A stretch of 64,000 nt of DNA from Pseudomonadales bacterium (GTDB taxonomy: Bacteria > Pseudomonadota > Gammaproteobacteria > Pseudomonadales > Pseudohongiellaceae): contig JACKOK010000002.1 in the NCBI GenBank assembly GCA_024234365.1, positions 372,001 to 436,000 on the forward strand. Direction: 5' to 3'. Made by a program: the position numbers and the translations under genes. Shown piece after piece: positions 7,998 through 17,023 of this stretch (within the stretch, counting starts at the first letter, position 1; each line of letters opens with the position of its first letter). The notes under the pieces were generated by a model. The model was not told where the DNA came from, ran no database searches, and worked only from the letters and a program-made list of their open reading frames with translations.

Positions 7998-9288
7998 GGG
8001 CGGACTCCGGGGATTCGTCGTCAGCGTTGACTGGCACCTTGCCGGTGAGAAGGTCGTGCATCAGGCCGGACTTTTGTTTTTGGAGTTTTTCGACATTTCT
8101 TAGCTCGACAGAAACTCTTTGTTGTATCGCACTGAATTTGCTACTGATCTGGCTTTGCTCCTCAAGTGAGGGAAGAGGGATCAGTATTTTTTTTAGATTT
8201 CCTGTGTTAATACGTGGCCTGGTTACGCCTTGCTCATAGCGTCTAATTTGGTTTCGTGCAAACTCGCAATTGAGAAAAAGCATATAGTACGTGTTAAGTG
8301 CAGTATTAGGATTGCATCGAGCACGGAAACAATCCGCCTTGTTTACTGCAGGTGGAAGATTTTCCGGATAGAGGCATGACCTGCCAACCGGGTACCGCTC
8401 CTCGCCTAAACCCGCTATCAAAACGTCATTGCCAATAACTTGGTTTCTAATAAGATAGTTAGCATAATGTTCTGAAATAAAGGCTTTATCGTTATCGTTG
8501 TATTCGTACTCTGCTACATTCTGCAGGCGAACCACGCGAACTCCTGGGTCAGAAATATAGTGTTCCGTTTTGAGATTCGAGCCAAAAGGACCATCTACAA
8601 CTGAATCTAGTACATCCATAGTTTTTCCAATACCCCACTCCTTCGGAATCCAGCCGATAGGAGTCTGTTGGTAGAGGTGCGGAGCCTGCTTACGAGAGGG
8701 GCGCAGTTGTCCGTCGGGGCCGATGCCGCGGGTAAAGAGATCGTGCATCAGGCCTGCTTTGATCTGTTGGTATTTGTAGATAAGGGCTTCGGTCTGCTCT
8801 ATGGCGCGGTCGATGGTTCGCAGAATGCGGGCGATTTTTTGTTGGACGTTAGGATCAGCTGGATATATCACCTCAAAACGCGACAGCTCTTTGCGAGTCA
8901 CATGCCTCATAGTAGAGCCCTGAGATTGGCCTGCGAGCCTATCCATATAAAAATCTAATATTTGTCGCAATAACTCCAGATCGATTGATTTTTTAGGAAC
9001 CACTTTATAAAGATGCTGATTCAGTACAGCTGGGCCGTTAGTCCAAATAACCGCCTTCAGCGTTGCACTCCAAGAGAAGATTAGATCTCCCGAGTTAATA
9101 TAGTTTGTAGGCAGTATAGGACCGTTGTATTTGTCTGTCTCGGCTTCCGGATTATTGATTTGCTCAATGCGAATTATCGGAAGGCCATCCTTCGCCCAGT
9201 GCTTTTCATTGAAAGCAGCTCCATTAAAGTAATCCGCCAGATTAATCAGCGGCTTTGATACCCAACCTAGAGGTAGCGTTGTATTCAT
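7990..9288 (-). CDS. hsdS: Type I restriction-modification specificity subunit
   Basis: HsdS sets the bipartite DNA target of the complex. The 432-residue protein has two target-recognition domains (about residues 1-155 and 205-385), each followed by a conserved helix. The helices are KYQQIKAGLMHDLFTRG in the middle and KLQKQKSGLMHDLLTGK at the C-terminus, and their similarity shows the usual internal duplication. The ATG shares one base with the hsdM stop (TAATG), implying coupled translation. The base composition of the recognition domains is clearly more AT-rich than the flanking hsdM and DUF4268 genes, as expected for exchanged specificity segments. The target sequence cannot be predicted from this alone. 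Confidence 0.95.
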   Translation of the reverse strand: MNTTLPLGWVSKPLINLADYFNGAAFNEKHWAKDGLPIIRIEQINNPEAETDKYNGPILPTNYINSGDLIFSWSATLKAVIWTNGPAVLNQHLYKVVPKKSIDLELLRQILDFYMDRLAGQSQGSTMRHVTRKELSRFEVIYPADPNVQQKIARILRTIDRAIEQTEALIYKYQQIKAGLMHDLFTRGIGPDGQLRPSRKQAPHLYQQTPIGWIPKEWGIGKTMDVLDSVVDGPFGSNLKTEHYISDPGVRVVRLQNVAEYEYNDNDKAFISEHYANYLIRNQVIGNDVLIAGLGEERYPVGRSCLYPENLPPAVNKADCFRARCNPNTALNTYYMLFLNCEFARNQIRRYEQGVTRPRINTGNLKKILIPLPSLEEQSQISSKFSAIQQRVSVELRNVEKLQKQKSGLMHDLLTGKVPVNADDESPESAHV

Positions 9289-11891
9289 TATTTTAAGGTC
9301 TCAGTGCTTCTCGGTAGCTCATAACCCAACTCCACTAAAAACACCTGCAACTGCTGCCTAGCCTGATCGCGCTCGGCTTCGATCTGTTTAGCAGTGACGG
9401 CGTATTTACTCCAGAGATTTTCCACCGCATTGATGCAGGCACGCTGTTCGGCGCGCAAGTAGCTGCGGTAGATGTTTAGCAAATGCTGTTGCAGGCGTTC
9501 GATAATGATGGTTCGCGCGTCATTCACGCTGATTTTTTGGCGAGCTCTGGAGGCCAGTTCATCGCGCTTCAGCTCAATAGTCTTGATGGTTTTCTTGAGA
9601 GTTTTGGTTTCATCTTCCAGCGCTTTGTGGCGAGTCAGTTGCACGTCCAGTTGCTCAGCTTGTTGTTGCCATTGAATTGCATCGCCCAGAGCCGGATCCC
9701 GTTTGCACAGTCTGGCTTGGCCTTTGGAGTCTTTCAGGCGCGCTTTAAGGTCCTTGACCTGATCGGAAGTCATCACCCCCGTGTCGTCGCTGTCTTCGAA
9801 GTCTTCCTCATCGGCGGCGGCAAACAGGGCTTGCAGTTCCGCCAGCCGGGTCTGTGCCTGTTCCTGCTCGGCCAGCACTTGCGGAAATTGGCTTTGCAGC
9901 AGTTCTTCATCGGGGATCAGCTCCGGCCCCCAGCCGCTGGCTGCGATGGACTTGAAGTCGGCCTTGAGGCTGTCGACATAGGTCGCGAAGGCACCGCGCA
10001 CCTGAAATGCTGTAAGCAGACCATTGTCGACCAGTGCGGCTTCAATACTGCTCAGCAACTGGCGCCGCATCACATAGACATTGCGCGGCCGGGCCTGCTG
10101 GTTGGCGGCGTCCGGAGCTAGGGCCTCGACCACCGGCAGGTTCTGTTGCCACCAATAGTTCAACGTGCGCATCACCCGCTCGTTGGCCGCCAGCACGCCT
10201 GAGTGGGCGTTGATCAGAGTGGCGATCTCATGCTTCTCGGTTAGCGTCGGCGCGAAATCCTGGTAGTGGGCATCGCGCTCTACGAACAGGGCATCCCGCA
10301 GACCTTTGTAGTTCTCCCAGTAGCGGCCGAGGCTGTGGATCTCCGGCAGGGGCACACCCCCGTGCAGATGGGCGCGCACATCCTGGGGTTCCGGCGGCGG
10401 GGCGTTGTCCACATAGCGTCGGATGTTGCAGTTGTAGTCTTCTTCACGCAGCTCGCTGATCGGCACGGGGCGAGCATAGGCGGGAATTTCCTTACCCTGA
10501 CGGTAGGCGAAGATGATCTTGTCCAGGTCTTCCGGGCGCAGATGGTTTTGCGCCTTGCCCTCGCGGTATTCGCGGTCGGCGTTGATAAACAGTACTGACT
10601 GCCGTTTGTCCGCGCCGGTCTTGTTCAGCACCAGAATGCAGGCGGGGATACCGGTGCCATAGAACAGATTGCTAGGCAGGCCGATGATGGCTTCCAGATA
10701 ACCGTGGTCGATAAAGTATTTGCGGGCTTCGCGTTCCTCGCCGCCCCGGAACAGCACCCCGTGGGGCATCACGGTGGCCATGCGCCCGTCATGTTTGAGT
10801 ACGGCCAGCATGTGCTGCACGAACATCAGGTCCGCCTTCTTGCCCTTTTCCGGCATCATCACCGGGAAGCGGCCGGGGAATTTCAGATCTTTCTTGAGGT
10901 AGTTCTGGCTGAAGGGTGGGTTGGCGACGACGCGATCGTAGCGTTTCAGTTCGTTGTTCTCGTCCAGGTGCTGCGGCTCGCGCAGGGTGTCTTCCTGGCG
11001 GATGTCGGCATGGGAAATGCCGTGCAGCAACATGTTCATTTTGCAGATGGACCAGGTGGTGCCTATTTTCTCCTGCCCGGCCAGGGCCAGTTCGTTGGCG
11101 TCGCCACCCTTTTCGCGCAGGTAGTCCCGCATTTGAATGAGCATGCCACCGGAGCCGACGGTTGGGTCATATACGCTCATTCCTTCTTCCGGGTCGCAGA
11201 TTTCCACGCACAGCCGGACGACCTCTGCCGGCGTGTAGAACTCTCCGGCTTTCTTGCCGGCCGAGTCGGCAAAGTATTTGATCAGCCACTCATACGCCGC
11301 GCCCAGCAGATCGGGGAACTCGAAGTCCTGATCACGCAGCGGGATTTTTTCAAAGTTCTGTACGAAATCGGCCAGGGTGTCATCGTCCAGCGTGCGCTGC
11401 CCGATTTTCCTGTTGAAGTTGATGCCTTTGAGCACATCCTCCAGTGCATCGAGATTGGCTTCCTCGATGGTCTCCAATGCCTTGTTGAGGGTGGTGCCGA
11501 CATTCACCTTGACGTGTTTGAGGGCTGGGCGGGCGACCGGTTGCGTCACGGGCTTGCCGTGCTTGTCGCGGATCGTCTCCCCCTTGTCATTCTTCTGAAT
11601 AACTTCCTCTTCCCAGGGCTCGTTCCAACGGGCCCGTGGAGGTATATAGAAGTACTTGCCGGAGTAGTGGTCGGGATCTTCCAGTTCGGTTTCGATGTCC
11701 CGGGCCGACATTCCCTGCTTGCCAAACTGCTTTCGCAGTTCTTCCCGGCGTTCATCGAACAGATCGCTGGCGCGTTTCAGGAACAGCATGCCGAAAATGT
11801 ATTCTTTGTATTCGCTGGCCTCCATGCTGCCGCGCAGGGCATCGCAGGCACGGAGCAGCAGGCTTTCGAGGTGAGAGAGGGTGAGTTTCAT
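9288..11891 (-). CDS. hsdM: Type I DNA adenine-N6 methyltransferase (M subunit), long form
   Basis: HsdM methylates adenine in the HsdS target and protects host DNA. An N-terminal HsdM domain (LESLLLRACDALRG) precedes the methyltransferase core. SAM-binding motif I is DPTVGSGG near 242-249, and catalytic motif IV is NPPF near 324-327. At 867 residues the protein is far longer than the roughly 500 residues usual for HsdM. The extra 350 or so residues are charged and predicted helical or coiled-coil (for example LKKTIKTIELKRDELASRA), with an acidic patch AADEEDFEDSDD. The gene is first in its operon and overlaps hsdS by one base. The role of the extension is unknown. Confidence 0.95.
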   Translation of the reverse strand: MKLTLSHLESLLLRACDALRGSMEASEYKEYIFGMLFLKRASDLFDERREELRKQFGKQGMSARDIETELEDPDHYSGKYFYIPPRARWNEPWEEEVIQKNDKGETIRDKHGKPVTQPVARPALKHVKVNVGTTLNKALETIEEANLDALEDVLKGINFNRKIGQRTLDDDTLADFVQNFEKIPLRDQDFEFPDLLGAAYEWLIKYFADSAGKKAGEFYTPAEVVRLCVEICDPEEGMSVYDPTVGSGGMLIQMRDYLREKGGDANELALAGQEKIGTTWSICKMNMLLHGISHADIRQEDTLREPQHLDENNELKRYDRVVANPPFSQNYLKKDLKFPGRFPVMMPEKGKKADLMFVQHMLAVLKHDGRMATVMPHGVLFRGGEEREARKYFIDHGYLEAIIGLPSNLFYGTGIPACILVLNKTGADKRQSVLFINADREYREGKAQNHLRPEDLDKIIFAYRQGKEIPAYARPVPISELREEDYNCNIRRYVDNAPPPEPQDVRAHLHGGVPLPEIHSLGRYWENYKGLRDALFVERDAHYQDFAPTLTEKHEIATLINAHSGVLAANERVMRTLNYWWQQNLPVVEALAPDAANQQARPRNVYVMRRQLLSSIEAALVDNGLLTAFQVRGAFATYVDSLKADFKSIAASGWGPELIPDEELLQSQFPQVLAEQEQAQTRLAELQALFAAADEEDFEDSDDTGVMTSDQVKDLKARLKDSKGQARLCKRDPALGDAIQWQQQAEQLDVQLTRHKALEDETKTLKKTIKTIELKRDELASRARQKISVNDARTIIIERLQQHLLNIYRSYLRAEQRACINAVENLWSKYAVTAKQIEAERDQARQQLQVFLVELGYELPRSTETLK

Positions 11892-12213
11892 CCAGTATCC
11901 GTCTGTCTGATGGTTGTGCTTGATTCAATAGTATGGTGAATGGTCCCCGATTGACCAGAGGCCTGAAAACCCTAAACACACTCCATCAATGTATTCGGTA
12001 AGGTTGGCGATACTGTGTGTTTGTCAGGGGAAGTCCGAACGCATTCTCTGAAATGCAAAACTCTTATCGGCGCGAGGAGACAAAGGCAATAAGAAGTCTG
12101 CGGCTGAGAAATTTCCGATAGTCGATTGACGATGGAAATTCAGATGGCACCGCATTGAGCTGACAAGTTCAGCTATTGCGCTAAAGCTTATGGATTCAAT
12201 TGCTTGGGGAGTA
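11892..12213. other. Intergenic region between hsdM and tRNA-Leu
   Basis: The 322-bp gap must hold the hsdM promoter. A weak candidate on the minus strand is TACTAT about 40 bp before the start. No coding frame, clear terminator or mobile-element end is seen. The tRNA 3' end is at 12214, so this gap would be one junction if the restriction locus entered by tRNA-targeted integration. No integrase is present. Confidence 0.4.
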
Positions 12214-12300
12214 TGGTGCCCAGGAGAGGACTTGAACCTCCACGACCGTAAGGTCACCAGCACCTGAAGCTGGCGTGTCTACCAATTCCACCACCTGGGC
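12214..12300 (-). tRNA. tRNA-Leu, anticodon CAG
   Basis: The reverse complement folds as an 87-nt class II tRNA with acceptor stem GCCCAGG/CCTGGGC. The anticodon stem CCAGC/GCTGG encloses the loop TTCAGGT (anticodon CAG). A variable arm is present, the T-loop is GGTTCAAGTCC, and the CCA end is encoded at 12214-12216. The long variable arm and anticodon fit leucine decoding CUG. Confidence 0.95.
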
Positions 12301-12324
12301 AGGAGGGGGTAATTCAGAGCGCGC

Positions 12325-12353
12325 ACTTTATCGTCGCGAAACGCGTCTGTCAA
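12325..12353 (-). promoter_or_regulatory. Promoter of tRNA-Leu
   Basis: On the minus strand a consensus -35 TTGACA (complement of 12348-12353) is spaced exactly 17 bp from TAAAGT (complement of 12325-12330), about 25 bp before the tRNA 5' end. A GCGCGC discriminator follows, as in stringently controlled stable-RNA promoters. Confidence 0.75.
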
Positions 12354-12433
12354 TCGTCTATTAGCAATTGTTTGCGTATTCCGGGTGGCGGGTGTGTATA
12401 CTGGCCGCCATCATTCATTGAAACTGGCAGGAT

Positions 12434-15040
12434 ATGGCTAAAAAACCGAAAAGCCCCGCAACAATCATCGATCCCTTCGCAAGCCGGGAAGCGGAAAACT
12501 ACGAAAACCCGATCCCGAGCCGAGAGTACATCCTCGAATACATGGAACAGACCGCAGAGCCGGTCAGCTACGATTCCCTGTGCCAACACCTGGGGCTGGA
12601 GTCCTATGAGCAGACTGAGGCGCTGCGGCGTCGTCTGATCGCCATGGCGCGGGACGGGCAGCTCATCAGCAACCGCCGTGGCGTGTATGGCCTGGTCAAT
12701 CGCATGGAGCTCATCAAGGGTCGGGTGCAGGGCAACAAGGATGGTTATGGTTTCTTTGTGCCGGTGGACGGGTCGGGCGACCTGGTGCTGCCGAGCGCCG
12801 AGATGCAGAAGGTCTTTGATGGCGACATCGTGCTGGCCCGGGTATCTGGCGTGGATCGCCGTGGGCGCCGCGAGGGCATGATTGTTGAGGTGCTGGAGCG
12901 GCGCAGCAGCCAGATCGTGGGGCGTTATTACTGGGAGCAGGGCTTTGGGGTGGTGGTGCCGGACAATCGGCGCAATGCTCACGAGATCATGATTCCCGAG
13001 AAGGACAATCACGGCGCCGGAGACGGGCAGTTCGTGGTGGCACAGATCACCGCCTACCCCACTCAGCGCCGCAAGGCCGTGGGCAGGGTGGTGGAGATTC
13101 TCGGCGATCACATGAAGCCGGGTATGGAGATCGACGTGGCCGTGCGCAGCCACGACATTCCCTACAAGTGGCCGAAAGAGGTACTGAGCGAGCTCAAGGG
13201 TTTCTCTGAACAGGTGTCCGCCGAGGATTCCGCGCAGCGCGTGGACTTGCGTGCCCTGCCCTTTGTCACCATTGATGGCGAGGATGCCAAGGATTTCGAT
13301 GACGCGGTCTACTGCGAGCCCCAGAAGGGCGGCGGAAGCCGTCTCTATGTGGCCATCGCCGATGTCTCGCATTATGTGTCCGTCAATTCGGCGCTGGATG
13401 AAGAGGCGCAGAATCGCGGCAACTCCGTGTATTTCCCCGGGCATGTGATTCCCATGCTGCCCGAGGCGCTGTCCAATGGTCTGTGTTCGCTCAAGCCGAA
13501 GGTGGATCGTCTGGTCATGGTCTGCGAGATGCAGATGGACAAGCTGGGGCGGGTGCAGAGCTCCCTCTTTTATGAGGGCGTGATCCACTCCCATGCGCGC
13601 ATGACCTATACCGAGGTGGCGGATATTCTGGAAGAGCCGGAAACGGCGCTGCGGGCCAGAACCCGTGAACGCCTGCGTGTGAAATATGCTGCTCTGCTGC
13701 CGGCGCTGGAATCCCTGTATGAGCTCTACCACAAGCTGGCGAAACGGCGGCAGATGGCGGGGGCGCTGGATTTCATCAGCACGGAAACCCGCATCGTCTT
13801 TGGTGAGACGCGCAAAATCAGCTCCATCGTGCCCGTGGTGCGCAACAGCGCGCATCGCCTGATCGAGGAATGCATGCTGGCGGCGAATGTGTGCGCGGCG
13901 CAATTCCTGCAGCAGTCCTCGCTGCCGGTGCTGTACCGGGTGCATGACGGCCCCAATATGGACAAGCTGGAGAACCTCAAGGCCTATCTGCATGAGTTCG
14001 GCATCCAGCTGACCCGTGCGGTGAAGCCGGAGCCGAAAGACTACCAGCGTGTGCTGCTCAAGATTGCCGATCGCCCCGATGCGCATCTGATCCAGACAGT
14101 AATGATCCGCTCGTTGCTGCAGGCGGTGTATCAGCCGGAAAACATCGGGCACTTCGGGCTGGGCTTTGCGGCTTATACCCATTTCACCTCGCCGATTCGG
14201 CGTTACCCCGACCTGCTGGTGCACCGTGCCCTGCGTTACCTGATTCGCAGCAACAAACAGAAGGAGGGGGTGCGCAAGGTGCCGGGTGTGAGCCCGCTTG
14301 CCCGCAGGGATATCTACCCCTATGACCTGAAGGAGATGCAGGGCTTTGGTGAAACCTGCTCGATGACCGAGCGCCGGGCCGATGCCGCCAGCTACGATGT
14401 GGTGGACTGGCTCAAGTGCGAATATGTGCAGGATCGCGTGGGCGATGAGTTTGCCGGCACGGTGACCAGCGTGACCAACTTCGGTCTGTTCGTGGAATTG
14501 CAGGACATTTATGTCGAGGGCTTGGTGCACATCACGGCCCTGAAAAACGATTACTATCAGTTCGACCCGGTGCGCCACCAGTTGCGCGGGGAGCGCAGCG
14601 GCATCACCTATCACATGGGGGATGTGGTGCAGGTCAAGGTGGTGCGCGTGGATCTGGATGATCGCAAGATTGATCTGGTGATGCTGGACGGGGCGGGGCG
14701 TGTGGCCACGAATCGTCCCGCACCCAGGGCTGTCGGAAAAGCGGACAAGGCTGGCAGAAAGAGCAAGGCGGCGCGCGTTCCCCTGGAGCCCACCAAGCCG
14801 CCGGCAGGCAAAACGGCTGGCAAGAAGAAAGCCAAAGCGAAGCCAGTGGACAAGAACAAGGGCAAGCGGCGAGTGCCCAAGGCGGAGCAGATGTCTCTGC
14901 GTGAGCAGGTGGCCAAGGGCGTGGTGAGCGCGCCAGCAAAGCCGGTAAAGAAGGCGGCCGCGAAAAAGGCTGGCGGCAAGGAAACCGGCGCCCGGGAAGT
15001 CCGGGTGGCGGGAAGGCAGCGCAACAGCCGGAAAAAATAA
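12434..15040 (+). CDS. rnr: Ribonuclease R
   Basis: RNase R is a processive 3'-to-5' exoribonuclease that degrades structured RNA, rRNA fragments and tmRNA-tagged messages. The 868-residue protein has an N-terminal winged-helix segment and cold-shock domains. The RNB catalytic core carries the metal-binding signature DGEDAKDFDDAV near 275-286. A C-terminal S1 domain (GTVTSVTNFGLFVEL) and a Lys/Ala/Pro-rich basic tail of about 100 residues follow. The tail is longer than average but typical in character. The gene begins an rnr-rlmB pair diverging from tRNA-Leu, a common arrangement in gammaproteobacteria. The start ATG follows GGCAGGAT. Confidence 0.97.
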   Translation: MAKKPKSPATIIDPFASREAENYENPIPSREYILEYMEQTAEPVSYDSLCQHLGLESYEQTEALRRRLIAMARDGQLISNRRGVYGLVNRMELIKGRVQGNKDGYGFFVPVDGSGDLVLPSAEMQKVFDGDIVLARVSGVDRRGRREGMIVEVLERRSSQIVGRYYWEQGFGVVVPDNRRNAHEIMIPEKDNHGAGDGQFVVAQITAYPTQRRKAVGRVVEILGDHMKPGMEIDVAVRSHDIPYKWPKEVLSELKGFSEQVSAEDSAQRVDLRALPFVTIDGEDAKDFDDAVYCEPQKGGGSRLYVAIADVSHYVSVNSALDEEAQNRGNSVYFPGHVIPMLPEALSNGLCSLKPKVDRLVMVCEMQMDKLGRVQSSLFYEGVIHSHARMTYTEVADILEEPETALRARTRERLRVKYAALLPALESLYELYHKLAKRRQMAGALDFISTETRIVFGETRKISSIVPVVRNSAHRLIEECMLAANVCAAQFLQQSSLPVLYRVHDGPNMDKLENLKAYLHEFGIQLTRAVKPEPKDYQRVLLKIADRPDAHLIQTVMIRSLLQAVYQPENIGHFGLGFAAYTHFTSPIRRYPDLLVHRALRYLIRSNKQKEGVRKVPGVSPLARRDIYPYDLKEMQGFGETCSMTERRADAASYDVVDWLKCEYVQDRVGDEFAGTVTSVTNFGLFVELQDIYVEGLVHITALKNDYYQFDPVRHQLRGERSGITYHMGDVVQVKVVRVDLDDRKIDLVMLDGAGRVATNRPAPRAVGKADKAGRKSKAARVPLEPTKPPAGKTAGKKKAKAKPVDKNKGKRRVPKAEQMSLREQVAKGVVSAPAKPVKKAAAKKAGGKETGAREVRVAGRQRNSRKK

Positions 15041-15044
15041 ACCC

Positions 15045-15165
15045 GGAGCCTTTTCGCCTGCTTGCAGGCGATAATCGGGATCTCCGGTAGGAGCCTGCCC
15101 TGCAGGCGATAAGAGAACCGGAAAGAATCCTCAACACCCCCGCAGGCCATAAGAGAACCTGAACC
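15045..15165. repeat. REP palindromes between rnr and rlmB
   Basis: A 24-nt REP of the GTAGGAGCCTGCCCTGCAGG type lies at 15087-15110. Degenerate relatives flank it (GCCTGCTTGCAGGC at about 15057 and CCCGCAGGCCATAAGAGAACC at about 15139). The three share the tail motif GCGATAAGAGAACC or variants, so this is a decayed REP cluster in the spacer of an operon. Confidence 0.8.
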
Positions 15166-15170
15166 AAACA

Positions 15171-15926
15171 ATGAACAAAGAATGGATCTACGGCCTCCAC
15201 GCCGTCAGCGAGCTGCTGCGTCAGCACCCGCAGGATGTGCTGGAATTGCTGCTTCTGCAGGGGCGCGATGACAAGCGCGTCAATGAAGTGAAGTCCCTCG
15301 CCAGTGCCGCCGGGGTGCAGTGGCAGGAACTGGAACGACGCGACCTCGACCGGCGCCTGCGCAATCTGCCCTCGGGGGCGGTCCATCAGGGGGTGATTGC
15401 CCTTGTTCGTCTGGGGGGGCAGATTCTTGATGAAAGGGCGCTGGATGCGCTACTGGATGGGCTGACCGGTCCAGCCCTGTTGCTGGTGCTGGACGAGGTG
15501 ACAGACCCGCACAATCTCGGGGCCTGTCTGCGCACGGCGGATGCGGCAGGGGTGGATGCGGTGATCGTGCCCAAAGACCGTTCGGCGCCGCTGAACATGA
15601 CGGCGCGCAAGGTGGCCTGCGGGGCGGCGGAAACCGTACCCTTCGTGGCGGTGACCAATCTCAGCAGAACGCTCGAATCTCTGCAGAAGCGTGGCATCTG
15701 GATTGCCGGGGCGGCCGGAGAGGCCAGCCAGAGTCTCTATGAGATGGACTTTCGTCAGCCCATCGCGATCGTCATGGGCTCCGAGGGCAAGGGCATGCGC
15801 CGCCTTACGCGGGAGCACTGCGATTATCTGATGGCCATTCCCATGGCCGGGGCACTCTCCAGCCTCAACGTGTCGGTCGCCACCGGCCTGTGCCTGTACG
15901 AGGCCGTCCGCCAACGCCGGGGCTGA
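15171..15926 (+). CDS. rlmB: 23S rRNA 2'-O-ribose methyltransferase (Gm2251)
   Basis: RlmB methylates the 2'-OH of G2251 in the peptidyl-transferase P-loop of 23S rRNA. The 251-residue protein has the small N-terminal substrate-binding domain (YGLHAVSELL) and a C-terminal SPOUT fold. The three SPOUT motifs are visible: DPHNLGACLRTADAAG, VMGSEGKGMRRL and IPMAGALSSLNVSVATG, the last forming the trefoil knot that binds SAM. Length is normal. It follows rnr after a REP-containing spacer, the usual neighbour order. Confidence 0.97.
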   Translation: MNKEWIYGLHAVSELLRQHPQDVLELLLLQGRDDKRVNEVKSLASAAGVQWQELERRDLDRRLRNLPSGAVHQGVIALVRLGGQILDERALDALLDGLTGPALLLVLDEVTDPHNLGACLRTADAAGVDAVIVPKDRSAPLNMTARKVACGAAETVPFVAVTNLSRTLESLQKRGIWIAGAAGEASQSLYEMDFRQPIAIVMGSEGKGMRRLTREHCDYLMAIPMAGALSSLNVSVATGLCLYEAVRQRRG

Positions 15927-15943
15927 ATCCTCAGCGATTTCCG

Positions 15944-16034
15944 GTAGGAGCCAGCCCTGCTGGCGATAGAAAGAACCTGAAAGACTCCACATGATGCCCC
16001 TGGGGGCTCAATCGCCTGCAGGGCAGGCTCCTAC
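15944..16034. repeat. Inverted REP pair (BIME) downstream of rlmB
   Basis: Two REPs in opposite orientation lie at 15944-15967 (GTAGGAGCCAGCCCTGCTGG type) and 16011-16034 (reverse type ending GGCTCCTAC). They are separated by about 43 bp that contain a GCCCCTGGGGGC hairpin. The pair sits between the rlmB stop and the rpsF promoter and may serve as a transcription or mRNA-decay boundary. Confidence 0.8.
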
Positions 16035-16059
16035 GGGTGGGTGTCAGTCCACAAACCAT

Positions 16060-16088
16060 TTGCATCTTGCCCTCGGGTTCTCTAGAAT
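16060..16088 (+). promoter_or_regulatory. Promoter of the rpsF-rpsR-rplI operon
   Basis: TTGCAT at 16060-16065 and TAGAAT at 16083-16088 are separated by exactly 17 bp. The predicted start leaves a leader of about 110 nt before rpsF. That length would allow an S6:S18-binding autoregulatory leader as known for this operon in other bacteria, but I could not fold it with certainty. Confidence 0.65.
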
Positions 16089-16204
16089 GCCCGCTCTTTA
16101 ATTTCGGGGAAGTGTATTTAGCCTCCCTTTAACTCCTTGTCTTCCTGCGCATCGGGCTCTCAACCTGGTGTTTGTCAGAAGACTTCAACCCGTAAGGAGT
16201 CTCT

Positions 16205-16690
16205 ATGAGACATTATGAAGTTGTATTTTTGGTCCACCCCGACCAGTCCGACCAAGTGTCAGGCATGGTGGAACGCTACACCCAGATCATCAAGGACAGC
16301 GGTGGCTCTGTACACCGTCTGGAAGACTGGGGGCGTCGCCAACTGGCCTACCCGATCAATAAAATCCACAAGGCTCACTACATTCTCATGAACATTGAGT
16401 GCAGTGGCGCAGCGCTGGAAGAAATCACCACTCTGTTCCGTTACAACGACGCCATCATCCGTAACCTGGTGATGAAAATGAACGGCCCCGTCACTGAAGA
16501 ATCCCTGATTCTGAAGGGTGAGCGTGAGAGCCGTGAGCGTCGCGCCCGTGCAGAACAAAAGCGCAAGCTGGAAGAAGACGCCGCAGCACGCGAAGCGGAA
16601 GAAGCTGGCAGCGATACTGACGAAGACGCGGAAAGCTATGATGGCGACGATGCGGACGACGATCAGGACGCGGACGATTCCAAAGAGTGA
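16205..16690 (+). CDS. rpsF: 30S ribosomal protein S6
   Basis: S6 binds S18 and the central domain of 16S rRNA on the 30S platform. The N-terminal 100 residues follow the family closely (MRHYEVVFLVHPDQS, RLEDWGRRQLAYPI, VMKMNGPV). The C-terminus is a long acidic tail of about 40 residues (DTDEDAESYDGDDADDDQDADD), in the manner of the glutamate-rich tails of other gammaproteobacterial S6 proteins. The gene is preceded by AAGGAG, starts the ribosomal operon and lies 49 bp before rpsR. Confidence 0.98.
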   Translation: MRHYEVVFLVHPDQSDQVSGMVERYTQIIKDSGGSVHRLEDWGRRQLAYPINKIHKAHYILMNIECSGAALEEITTLFRYNDAIIRNLVMKMNGPVTEESLILKGERESRERRARAEQKRKLEEDAAAREAEEAGSDTDEDAESYDGDDADDDQDADDSKE

Positions 16691-16739
16691 TTTCAGACTG
16701 CCGCAGGCAGTCCCATCCACATATTGAAAGGTAAACACC

Positions 16740-16970
16740 ATGTCACGTTTTTTCCGTCGCCGTAAATTCTGCAAATTTACTGCAGAAGGCACTGATCAGA
16801 TCGACTACAAAGATATCGAAACCCTGAAGGCCTATGTGTCTGAAACCGGCAAGATCGTACCGAGCCGCATCACGGGCACCAAGGCACGTTATCAGCGTCA
16901 ACTGGCGACTGCTGTCAAGCGCGCACGTCACCTGGCTCTGATTCCTTACACGGACAGCCATACTGCCTGA
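16740..16970 (+). CDS. rpsR: 30S ribosomal protein S18
   Basis: S18 is a small basic 30S protein that pairs with S6. The 76-residue product contains the family core RRRKFCKFTAEG, IDYKDIETLKAYVSETGKI and SRITGTKARYQRQLATAVKR, full length. It sits between rpsF and a DUF2232 membrane-protein gene, which is the usual arrangement. An AAGG ribosome site lies just upstream of the ATG. Confidence 0.98.
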   Translation: MSRFFRRRKFCKFTAEGTDQIDYKDIETLKAYVSETGKIVPSRITGTKARYQRQLATAVKRARHLALIPYTDSHTA

Positions 16971-17023
16971 TTCCGTTCAGGAGTGCCGTCACCGATGGTG
17001 GCGGCGGTAATGCGGAGACGCAT

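Noticed and set aside
1001..12300. Restriction locus as an integrative island using tRNA-Leu as att site
   Set aside because: It lies beside the tRNA and has lower GC, but no integrase is present and no copy of the tRNA 3' end is visible at the other edge, so integration at the tRNA is not supported.
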